DNA of 64,000 nt from Myxococcales bacterium. GTDB taxonomy: Bacteria > Myxococcota_A > UBA9160 > UBA4427. This document shows, one piece after another, positions 28,236 to 36,312 of the stretch. The notes beneath the pieces were generated by a model. It searched no databases, was not told the origin of the DNA, and saw only the letters and a program-made list of their open reading frames with translations. The stretch is taken from the NCBI GenBank assembly GCA_012960035.1, contig DUBZ01000041.1, positions 43,754-107,753 of the forward strand, given 5' to 3'. A program made the position numbers and the translations under genes. Each line of letters starts with the position of its first letter. Within the stretch, counting starts at the first letter, position 1.

Positions 28236-29252
28236 ATGGAGATCCGGCGAGTGCTCGACATACCCCGCCTCAGGAACATCCCGCTCAGCGCGACACCGTT
28301 TACCCAGAAGCTCATGGGCTATCTCGCGTTGTGGCCGAACTTTCGCTTCCCGCCCAAGGTCGAGATCAGCTTCGAAAACTTCGACCGCGTGCCCAACGAA
28401 CCCGTGATCTTCGCGATGAATCACACGGACCGATACAACTACTGGCCCTTTCAATTTCAGATGTGGCAACAGTACGGCCGCTTCACGTCCACCTGGGTGA
28501 AGGGCAAGTACTACGAGAACCCGGCAATCGGAAAATTCATGCAGCTCACGAATAACCTGCCCACCGTGTCGCGCGGGTATTTGATTACGCGGGATTTCTT
28601 GTCGGTGATGAAGCGCGCGCCGAACAACGACGAATACGCGGCGCTGCGCAATTGGGTCGACGCCACGTCCCAAGGGCGGGGGGAGGACACGCCCGAACTC
28701 GCCGCCGAAGTTGTAGACAAGCTTTTTGGCCAAGCGCGAGACGTGTTCGGTCATCCGTTCGATCCGAGCCGCGAGACGTATCCCGTCTACGTCAATTCGA
28801 TCTTCCGCATCATGATGGAATTGTTCGTCGCCCTGAACCAACAGGCGCGGGACCTCGGACTCGACATTTTAGTCTTTCCCCAGGGCACCCGATCGATTCG
28901 CCTGATTCGGGGGCACATTGGTCTTGCGGAATTGGCGATGAAGTTTCAAGCCACCGTGGTGCCTGTCGGCTGTAATGGCGCCGATCTCGTCTATCCAGGC
29001 GGCTCGCCAATCGGTCAGCGGGGCAAGATCGTTTATCGCGTTGGAGAGCCGATCCCGTACAAAGAAAAGGGGCGTTTCCATGTGCCGTCGGACTTCACGC
29101 CCTTTGACGCGATGCACGAAGCCGAACACCGAGACAAGCTTCAGGGCTACGTCGACGTCGTGATGGATCGGATCAACGAACTTGTCGACCCGCAGTATCA
29201 GTACGGTGATGAGGCTGCTCCGATCGAGGACGGCGAGCGGCGCTTCGTCTGA
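28236..29252 (+). CDS. PlsC-like 1-acyl-glycerol-3-phosphate acyltransferase family protein
   Basis: 'VIFAMNHTDRYNYWPF' (HX4D-like), 'LGLDILVFPQGTRSIRLIRGHIGLAELAMKFQATVVPVGCNGADLVYPGG'. Confidence 0.78.
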   Translation: MEIRRVLDIPRLRNIPLSATPFTQKLMGYLALWPNFRFPPKVEISFENFDRVPNEPVIFAMNHTDRYNYWPFQFQMWQQYGRFTSTWVKGKYYENPAIGKFMQLTNNLPTVSRGYLITRDFLSVMKRAPNNDEYAALRNWVDATSQGRGEDTPELAAEVVDKLFGQARDVFGHPFDPSRETYPVYVNSIFRIMMELFVALNQQARDLGLDILVFPQGTRSIRLIRGHIGLAELAMKFQATVVPVGCNGADLVYPGGSPIGQRGKIVYRVGEPIPYKEKGRFHVPSDFTPFDAMHEAEHRDKLQGYVDVVMDRINELVDPQYQYGDEAAPIEDGERRFV

Positions 29253-29449
29253 TTCGCCTGGGGCGGGTCGCGACAAAAAATACGACGCTCATTAGGAAGT
29301 AAACCACCCTCGCAGCCCGGGTGACAAAATTCGCCTTCGCGCAATTCGGTCGGCAGATCGCCCGTAACGCATCCTTTTTAGGATTGCGTCGCATTGAATG
29401 CCAGCTCGCACGCTTCTTGCATTACCTCACGACAGACATCGAGGTAGTG

Positions 29450-29632
29450 ATGAGACGACCGAGCGAAGCCCTAGCGACGACGACATTCTTTCCTTTTGAC
29501 GCATTGCGTTGGGGTAGACCCAAACGCCTGCGGGACGTTGCCGCGATCGCAGCAGGTCTAGGCTTTGCGGTCTTCCTGGTGGCTCTTGCGTATGCGCCCG
29601 ATTGGTTCGCGAGCCAGCCCCGACCGCGCTAG
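29450..29632 (+). CDS. Short hypothetical membrane protein
   Basis: 'MRRPSEALATTTFFPFDALRWGRPKRLRDVAAIAAGLGFAVFLVALAYAPDWF'; one TM helix. Confidence 0.25.
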   Translation: MRRPSEALATTTFFPFDALRWGRPKRLRDVAAIAAGLGFAVFLVALAYAPDWFASQPRPR

Positions 29633-30489
29633 ACGAACCTACGAACCACCTGGGCGACGGAGTGCACGTAGCTCCCGCCGCCGAACAGGTTGACGTGCAC
29701 GAGCAGCGGGTAGAGCTGCCATAGGCCGACCCGCTCTTCGGTTCCGTCGGGCAAGGGTGCCGCTTCTCGGTATGCGTCGAATACACGCTCCGCGAAGCCG
29801 CCGAACAGCCGCATCATGCTGAGGTCGACTTCGGGGTGTCCTGCGTAGGCCGCGGGGTCGACGAGGCAAGGTTGCCCGCGTTCGTCCGCGATCACGTTTC
29901 CCGACCAGAGGTCGCCGTGGAGCCGAGCGGGCCGAACCTCGGGGCCGCAGTGTTGGTCCATGGTTTCGATGAGTTGCATGAGGGCTCGGCCGAGTTCATT
30001 TCCGATGTGTCCGGCGCGGGTCGCCATTTTTAATTGGGGCGCGATGCGTTCGTGCGCGTAGAAGTCGGACCACCGGGGCTGGGGAGTGTTGCGCTGAGGA
30101 AGCGTGCCGATGAAGTTGTTTCGTTCGTATCCGAAGCCGGGTGCCCCGGCCCCGTGAAGTCGCGCGAGTCCTCGCCCCAGCGCTTCGTCGAAGCCAGGAG
30201 CGCGCGTTCCCTGGTCGATCCATTCGAGTACCAACACGGGCGAAGGCGCGGCATTCGCTGCAATGACGTGAGGCACTCGAACTGATTTCGCAGCGGCGAG
30301 CCAGCGAAGGCTCGCCGCCTCGGCTTCGGCCATCTGGGCATTGCCGTCGCAATACCGCTTCGCGAAGTACGACGGGCCATCTTCGCATTCGAGGCGCACG
30401 CTCTCCCCGATATCGCCGCCCGAGACTGGCGTCACACGAGCGATGCGACGTTCAAGCAGCGCTTCGTAGTCTGCCTTTGCGAAGGTCAT
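29629..30489 (-). CDS. Fructosamine kinase (FN3K) family protein
   Basis: 'PARLHGDLWSGNVIADERGQPCLVDPAAYAGHPEVDLSMMRLFGGF', 'WSDFYAHERIAPQL'. Confidence 0.92.
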   Translation of the reverse strand: MTFAKADYEALLERRIARVTPVSGGDIGESVRLECEDGPSYFAKRYCDGNAQMAEAEAASLRWLAAAKSVRVPHVIAANAAPSPVLVLEWIDQGTRAPGFDEALGRGLARLHGAGAPGFGYERNNFIGTLPQRNTPQPRWSDFYAHERIAPQLKMATRAGHIGNELGRALMQLIETMDQHCGPEVRPARLHGDLWSGNVIADERGQPCLVDPAAYAGHPEVDLSMMRLFGGFAERVFDAYREAAPLPDGTEERVGLWQLYPLLVHVNLFGGGSYVHSVAQVVRRFV

Positions 30490-30983
30490 TTTTCCTTGCG
30501 CGTGCGCAAGTCATGTTCATCGACAATGTGCGCGAGCAAACCACGGCAACCCGCTTCGCAAATGTCGAAGACGTCCGCGAAGCCACTCGGCCCCCCGTAG
30601 TACGGATCGGGAACGTCGAGAGTTCGCTTGCTAGCCGGGTCGAAGCTTCGGAGCCAGTGAAGTCGTTCGCGATCCTGCGTGCCGTCGCAGAGCGACTGAA
30701 GGTTGTCCATGTTCTCCGAGTCCATGGCGAGCACATAGTCGAAGCGAGCATAGTCGTCGGCCTGAAATTGTCTCGCGTGACTTTCGAGTCGGATACCGCG
30801 TCGCAATGACTCTTCTCGGCTGCGCGGGTCGGGAAGTTCGCCCGCGTGATAGGCCGCCGTTCCCGCGCTCTCGATCTCAATTTTGTCTTCGTAGCCCGCC
30901 TCGGCGACGAGTCTGCGCATCACGCCCTCGGCAGTAGGGGAACGGCAAATGTTTCCGAGGCAAACGAAGCAGACACGAATCAT
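30486..30983 (-). CDS. Low-molecular-weight protein-tyrosine phosphatase
   Basis: 'MIRVCFVCLGNICRSPTAEGVMRRL' (CX5R loop), 'DVPDPYYGGPSGFADVFDICEAGCRGLL'; 4-nt overlap with the kinase. Confidence 0.95.
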   Translation of the reverse strand: MIRVCFVCLGNICRSPTAEGVMRRLVAEAGYEDKIEIESAGTAAYHAGELPDPRSREESLRRGIRLESHARQFQADDYARFDYVLAMDSENMDNLQSLCDGTQDRERLHWLRSFDPASKRTLDVPDPYYGGPSGFADVFDICEAGCRGLLAHIVDEHDLRTRKEK

Positions 30984-31108
30984 AGACGGGGGACCGTAAA
31001 GAGTTCCGTGAAGAGTTCCAGATAGAAAACAGGTGAAGTGCCAGCGTAGCAATTCACCGCACATGCGGTGGTTCGGCTAAGGTCCCGTCGCAAAAGCAGA
31101 GGGGTGAA

Positions 31109-31900
31109 GTGGGCAACGCAGAATCGCGAATGAAAAAACGGGGCCACAGCGAACTCGTGGTGTTCGGACGACGCGCCGTCCTCGAAGCGCTCGCACAGCC
31201 AGACAGCGATGTTGAAGTCTGCGAGGTCTGGGTCGTGAAGTCGACGCCCGGGACGTTTCGAAGTGAGCTTGCCGCCGCGTGTCGAAAGCGCGCGCTCGAG
31301 CTTCGCTCGGGGTCCCTAGCCCAGGTCAACGCGTTTTCGGGAGAACCGAAGCACGACCAGGGCGTGGCGGCGCGCATCCGTCTCGGCAGGATCGCCGAAG
31401 TAGAATCATTCCTCGAAGCCCGCAAAGGCAAGCACGCTCGGGCCCCGATGCGGTTGCTCGCCCTGGACGGCGTGACGAACTCGCAGAATATCGGCATGGC
31501 GGTACGGACTCTCGTGGGCTGCCAACTCGACGGCTTGATCTGGCCCGCCCAGGGGTCCCCCTGGATCAATGGCCTGGTCATCAAAGCGTCGGCATCCGCG
31601 ATCTATCGCTGCAACGTACTGTGCTGCGACACGCTGTCAGAGGGGTTGATCGCGACAAAGCGCCAAGGATTCGAGCTGGTTGGGCTCGCGCACCCCGCGG
31701 ACGGCAACCTGTTCGAATACGAGCTGCCCCACCGCGCGGTGTTCGTCGTCGGCAGCGAAACGCTGGGCCTTTCTGACGATGTGATGGGGCTCCTCGACCA
31801 AACCCTCGAAATTCCACTCGCAGGGCCGGTCGAATCCCTCAATGTGGCAGTCGCGGCGTCGCTCGCCTGCTACAAAGCGGCGGGCATCGTGACCGCGTAG
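31109..31900 (+). CDS. TrmH/SpoU family RNA methyltransferase
   Basis: 'LLALDGVTNSQNIGMAVRTLVGCQLDGLIWP', 'AVFVVGSETLGLSDDVMGLLDQTLEIPLAGPVESLNVAVAASLACYKA'. Confidence 0.92.
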   Translation: MGNAESRMKKRGHSELVVFGRRAVLEALAQPDSDVEVCEVWVVKSTPGTFRSELAAACRKRALELRSGSLAQVNAFSGEPKHDQGVAARIRLGRIAEVESFLEARKGKHARAPMRLLALDGVTNSQNIGMAVRTLVGCQLDGLIWPAQGSPWINGLVIKASASAIYRCNVLCCDTLSEGLIATKRQGFELVGLAHPADGNLFEYELPHRAVFVVGSETLGLSDDVMGLLDQTLEIPLAGPVESLNVAVAASLACYKAAGIVTA

Positions 31901-31982
31901 CGAACGAGTCCCGAGTTAAAAGTCGACCGTCGCCGACCGCAGAGCTTCGGTATAGTGCCCGCCGCGGCAAACGCCCCGCCGC

Positions 31983-32747
31983 TTGAACGGAGAAGAAAAT
32001 CCCTTGTACACCGCATTGGTATCGTTGTTAATCGGAGCCGCCGCCGGAGGCGCATGGACTGTCCTCGACCTGTGGAAGGGTTGGGCGATGGGCATCGTGC
32101 TCCTGTTCCTCGTCTTCTTTCTTTCCTTCTTCATCATCTCGCGGATACTCGCCAGTCGCCTGGAACCGAAGTTTCTTGCAGCCCAAAAGCAGATTCAGGC
32201 AGGCGCATCGAACGCGGCAGTGAAGTCCCTCGAAGCGATGCTTCCGATGGCGCGCTGGCAGATCATGTTGAAGGGCCAGATCTATGCGCAGATGGGCTGC
32301 TTGCAGTACACGGTTGGCGACGACAAGGACGCGCTCGTCAGTTTGGAAAAGGCAGCGCGACGCAGTGCCGAGGCACAGCTCTTTCTCGGTGCGCTCCATT
32401 ATCGGAACAAGGCTATAGACAAGACCAAGAAAGTCCTAGAAGACGCCATTGCGTTCAACAAGAAGCAGGTTCTGCTCTACAACGTCTTGGCTTGGGTCTT
32501 GTTGAAGGAAGGCGATCGCAAAGAGGCGACCGAAATCCTGCTCCGCTGCGAAAAAGCAGACAAGGACAGCGAGGCCACCAAGGACAATCTCAACCGCCTG
32601 CAGAACGGCAAGAAGATGAACATGAAGCGCTTCGGGATGGGGTGGTATGCGCTCAAGTTGGAAAAACCGCCGGCGTCTCTTCGCCAAACCGCACCCGGGC
32701 AGCCGCGTCCCGGCTTCCGTCAAAAGCGCAAAGGCGGCATGCGCTAG
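31983..32747 (+). CDS. TPR-like repeat membrane protein
   Basis: Two N-terminal TM segments then TPR-like helices 'AAVKSLEAMLPMARWQIMLKGQIYAQMGCLQYTVGDDKDALVSLEKAARRSAEAQLFLGALHYRNKAIDKTKKVLEDAIAFNKKQVLLYNVLAWVLLKEGDRKEATEIL'. Confidence 0.7.
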   Translation: MNGEENPLYTALVSLLIGAAAGGAWTVLDLWKGWAMGIVLLFLVFFLSFFIISRILASRLEPKFLAAQKQIQAGASNAAVKSLEAMLPMARWQIMLKGQIYAQMGCLQYTVGDDKDALVSLEKAARRSAEAQLFLGALHYRNKAIDKTKKVLEDAIAFNKKQVLLYNVLAWVLLKEGDRKEATEILLRCEKADKDSEATKDNLNRLQNGKKMNMKRFGMGWYALKLEKPPASLRQTAPGQPRPGFRQKRKGGMR

Positions 32748-32789
32748 GAGTCTGCGCACGCTGTACAGGCGGAAGAGTAGACTTTCGCC

Positions 32790-32905
32790 ATGTGCAGAAA
32801 CATTCGAACGCTTGATAACGGCGAGCCTGGCGCCAGCGACGAAAAGATTCAGGACGCAGCCCTTCAGTACGTGCGCAAGCTCGCCGGGATCCGTAAGCCG
32901 TCGCG
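32790..32905 (+). pseudogene. Truncated DUF2277 protein 5' fragment
   Basis: 'MCRNIRTLDNGEPGASDEKIQDAALQYVRKLAGIRKPS' matches the DUF2277 N-terminus, then homology is lost. Confidence 0.75.
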
Positions 32906-33497
32906 GTCTACTTCGGAGCGGAGGAAATCTTCGACGAAGAGTTCATCGAAGATCGGAAGCAGATGCTGCCGGGTACTGACGTCGGGGCTGCGCGAAGGGC
33001 AGGGCCCGCCAAGTTGATGCAGCTTCGTTCGAATCTTGAAAACCTTGAAGAACAATTGCGAGACGGACGGGCGTATCTGCTGGGCGACTAGCTCTGCATC
33101 GCCGACCTTGTGGCCCTACCCCCGCACATTGTTTCTTGGACGTGCATCCCGCTACGGTCGCATTGCGAACGCCGTACACCCGTCTTCAGGCTTGGCTTGA
33201 TCGCGACGGGGCGGTTGGACACGGCGAAAGGTCCGAGAGCAACGCGAAAGGCGCCATCGCGTTTGCGCGCGAAGCGAGGCCGGCCGACGCGATCGACGAT
33301 GCACCCCTCCCGACGGCGGCTTGAAGGTCGGGGATGCGATGGTTGTACTTCCCGAAGACGACGGCTCTGGCGTGGTCGCAGGTGAGCTAGCCGCGTCCGG
33401 GTTGCACGAGTTCGCGATTCGTCGTCAATCGGAGCAGGCCGACGAACTCATGGTGCATTTTCCGCGGGAAGACTACATGGTCATGAAGGCCGGGTAG
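32906..33497 (+). pseudogene. Decayed glutathione S-transferase family gene (C-terminal part)
   Basis: 'VYFGAEEIFDEEFIEDRKQMLPGTDVGAARRAGPAKLMQLRSNLENLEEQLRDGRAYLLGD*LCIADL', frameshifts, 'YTRLQAWLDRDGAVGHGERSESNAKGAIAFAREARPADAIDDAPLP', frameshift, 'GLKVGDAMVVLPEDDGSGVVAGELAASGLHEFAIRRQSEQADELMVHFPREDYMVMKAG*'. Confidence 0.75.
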
Positions 33498-33625
33498 CCG
33501 TCACGTCCATTTGACCCGCGCGAGTGCAGGGCGAGTGAACTAAGGTTGCGGCCATCGCCACGTGTCGGAAGTGATTTTTACGCGCGAGTTTCGGTACCAG
33601 GAATGGGCGTCTGGGGAGAAAAATT

Positions 33626-35713
33626 GTGAGGAGGCTTTTGGTGAATCGTCTTTCAAATCCTGGCATGGCCGTCGTTTGGGCCGCGTCGATGACGTTGATC
33701 TTGACCATGGGAGCATGCGGAGATTCAGAACCAGCCGCCAAGCCTGCCGATCCGTCGCCAGCAGCGGAAGCACCCGTTCCCGAAAAAGCCGTCGTCGAGC
33801 ACCCCGAGAAGTACAGCGAAACGCGCGAAGCCTGCGACGACTACACGCCGCTGCGGCAACCTCTCTTTGGGGATACCCACGTGCATACGAGCTTTTCGTT
33901 CGATGCTGCTGCGAACACAACCGGGTCCACGCCCGTCGACGCCAACCGCTTTGCGCGGGGCGAGTCGATCGCGTTCTGGCCGATGGGCGAAGACGGCAAA
34001 CCCGCCGGCACGTTCAAGATCGACCGACCGCTGGACTTTCTCGCGGTAACGGACCACGGCGAATTCTTGGGCGAACGTTCGCTGTGCCGCGAGGTGAACT
34101 CACCTCGCTACGATTCTGACTTCTGCAAGGGGACCCGGGTGAGCGAACGTCAAAGCATGATGATGTTCGCAGCGGTGATCACAACAGAAGATCCTGCGCG
34201 GGTGCCGGAGGTATGCGGGGAGGACGGTCAGCTCTGTCGCGACTTTGCGAAGGCTCCGTGGCAGAAGATCATCGAAGCGTCGGAGGAGGCTTATGATCGA
34301 AGCTCGACGTGCGAGTTTACGAGCTTTATCGCTTACGAATACACGGGCACGCCGGGCACGTCGAACTATCACCGCAACGTCATCTTCCGCAACAACAATG
34401 TTCCAGACCTGCCGGTCTCCTACATCGACGCGCCCCTCGACAGCAAACTATGGGCCCGCCTCGACGAGGTCTGCACCGACGAAGCGGGATGCGACTACAT
34501 CACGATCCCGCACAATTCGAACCTTGCGAATGGCCGCATGGGTCCTTACATGAAGCTCGAGCCCACCAAGGCAAACCGCATCGCTTACGCGGAAAAGCGA
34601 CAGCAGCGTGAGCCCATCATCGAAATCTTTCAGCACAAGGGCGCATCTGAATGTGTGAATGGCTTGTCGATGATCCTGGGTCCGCCGGACGAACTGTGTG
34701 ATGTTGAGGCGGTGCGGGTGATGGGGCGCAACGAAACGTTTGCGACCCGCGAACGTGTTGGCAACAAAATTGTTTTGGGCGAAACCAGTCGCGTCACCGA
34801 TGAGTGCGGGGACGGTACAGGCGACAGCGGAATGTTGGGTGCGGGCTGCATCGACGAGACGGACTTCGTTCGTTCAGGCTTGCTTGTGGGGCTCAACGAA
34901 GAGAACGACATCGGCATCAATCCAATGAAGCTCGGCATCATTGCCGCCACCGACACCCATGCCGCGACCCCGGGCTCGGTTTCGGAATCGGATTGGCGTG
35001 GTGCCGTGAGCGGCGAGTCGACGCCGCTTGAACGACTGCAGCCCGGCCTGCTCACCAGTGGCATTAAGGGCAACCCCGGCGGTCTCGCTGGGGTCTGGGC
35101 CGAAGAGAATTCTCGTGACTCGATCTTTGATGCCATGAAGCGCCGAGAAGTGTTCGGCACTTCGGGCCCCCGCATCGTGCCGCGTTTCTTCGGGGGTTGG
35201 AATTACCCGGACGATCTCTGCGATGACCCACACCGCGTCGAACAGGCGTATCGCGATGGCGTGCCGATGGGTGGCGACTTTGAGCAAGCCCCGATCGACA
35301 CGGCGCCCGTGTTCCTCGCGTTCGCATCCCGCGATCCGGGTGAAGGCTCGAGACCATTGCAACAGATGCAGCTCATCAAGGGTTGGGTCGATGCCGAAGG
35401 CAAGATGTACAACGAAGTGATGCCGATCGCGGGGACGCCGAACAATGGGGCGGACGTCGATTCCACCTCGGCCGAGTCTCGCGGCGACGGTCATGACACG
35501 TTGTGCCGGGTTTATCGCGATGCCTCGTTCGACCCGGCGCTTGCGGCGTACTACTACCTTCGCGTCGTCGAAAACCCGACGGCAAGGTGGAGCGTGCACG
35601 ACTGCATGCGAATCCCCGAAGCGGATCGCCCCGCGGTGTGCAGCGATGGCTCGTACCCGTCGACCATCCAGGAAATGGCCTGGACGTCGCCTATCTGGTA
35701 TCGCCCGAACTAA
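33626..35713 (+). CDS. DUF3604 domain-containing lipoprotein
   Basis: 'PLFGDTHVHTSFSFDA', 'LDFLAVTDHGEFLGE', 'FTSFIAYEYTGTPGTSNYHRNVIFRN', 'YITIPHNSNLANGRM', 'YYYLRVVENPTARWSVHDCMR'; lipobox-like 'LTMGAC'. Confidence 0.92.
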   Translation: MRRLLVNRLSNPGMAVVWAASMTLILTMGACGDSEPAAKPADPSPAAEAPVPEKAVVEHPEKYSETREACDDYTPLRQPLFGDTHVHTSFSFDAAANTTGSTPVDANRFARGESIAFWPMGEDGKPAGTFKIDRPLDFLAVTDHGEFLGERSLCREVNSPRYDSDFCKGTRVSERQSMMMFAAVITTEDPARVPEVCGEDGQLCRDFAKAPWQKIIEASEEAYDRSSTCEFTSFIAYEYTGTPGTSNYHRNVIFRNNNVPDLPVSYIDAPLDSKLWARLDEVCTDEAGCDYITIPHNSNLANGRMGPYMKLEPTKANRIAYAEKRQQREPIIEIFQHKGASECVNGLSMILGPPDELCDVEAVRVMGRNETFATRERVGNKIVLGETSRVTDECGDGTGDSGMLGAGCIDETDFVRSGLLVGLNEENDIGINPMKLGIIAATDTHAATPGSVSESDWRGAVSGESTPLERLQPGLLTSGIKGNPGGLAGVWAEENSRDSIFDAMKRREVFGTSGPRIVPRFFGGWNYPDDLCDDPHRVEQAYRDGVPMGGDFEQAPIDTAPVFLAFASRDPGEGSRPLQQMQLIKGWVDAEGKMYNEVMPIAGTPNNGADVDSTSAESRGDGHDTLCRVYRDASFDPALAAYYYLRVVENPTARWSVHDCMRIPEADRPAVCSDGSYPSTIQEMAWTSPIWYRPN

Positions 35714-35798
35714 GAGGCCGCCCCGAGGTTTTCGCGACCCCTGGACGCCGTGGCATCGCCGGTGTCTGCAATTTCTTGGTTCGCGGCCAGGCGAGCCG

Positions 35799-36281
35799 CT
35801 ACTCGAGAGACGTAAGGCCACCCGTATGATTGAGGGCTGTGTAAGCACTCAGGCACACGATGCTGGCGAGGTTGAGGCTGCGTACGTTCTCGCGGATTGG
35901 GACGCGCACTCGTTGGGAGGGGTGGGTTTCGAGCAGTTCTTTCGGGAGCCCTGTTGATTCTCGACCAAAGACCAAGATGTCATCGGGTTGAAAGTCGACT
36001 TCGAAGAGCGAGTCGCCTCCCCGTGCGGTGAACAGTCGCAGTCGGTCGTTGAATGGAGTTGCGGAGTCCACCTCGAGCGCCTTCGTGAGTGCAGGCCAAT
36101 CGGAATGAACCGTCATGTCGACGTCAGGCCAGTAGTCGAGGCCCGCGCGCTTTAGGTGCTTGCTGTCGAGACTGAAGCCGATCGGTTCCACCAGGTGGAG
36201 TCGCAGGCCGATCGCCGCGGCAAGACGCGCGGTACTCCCCGTATTCGGAGGAATTTCTGGATGAACGAGAACGATTTCCAT
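35799..36281 (-). CDS. trmL: tRNA (cytidine(34)-2'-O)-methyltransferase
   Basis: 'MEIVLVHPEIPPNTGSTARLAAAIGLRLHLVEPIGFSLDSKHLKRAGLDYW', 'LVFGRESTGLPKELLETHPSQRVRVPIRENVRSLNLASIVCLSAYTAL'. Confidence 0.92.
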   Translation of the reverse strand: MEIVLVHPEIPPNTGSTARLAAAIGLRLHLVEPIGFSLDSKHLKRAGLDYWPDVDMTVHSDWPALTKALEVDSATPFNDRLRLFTARGGDSLFEVDFQPDDILVFGRESTGLPKELLETHPSQRVRVPIRENVRSLNLASIVCLSAYTALNHTGGLTSLE

Positions 36282-36312
36282 CGGCGGGACGCTGCAAGAG
36301 GTCGCTGAGCGA

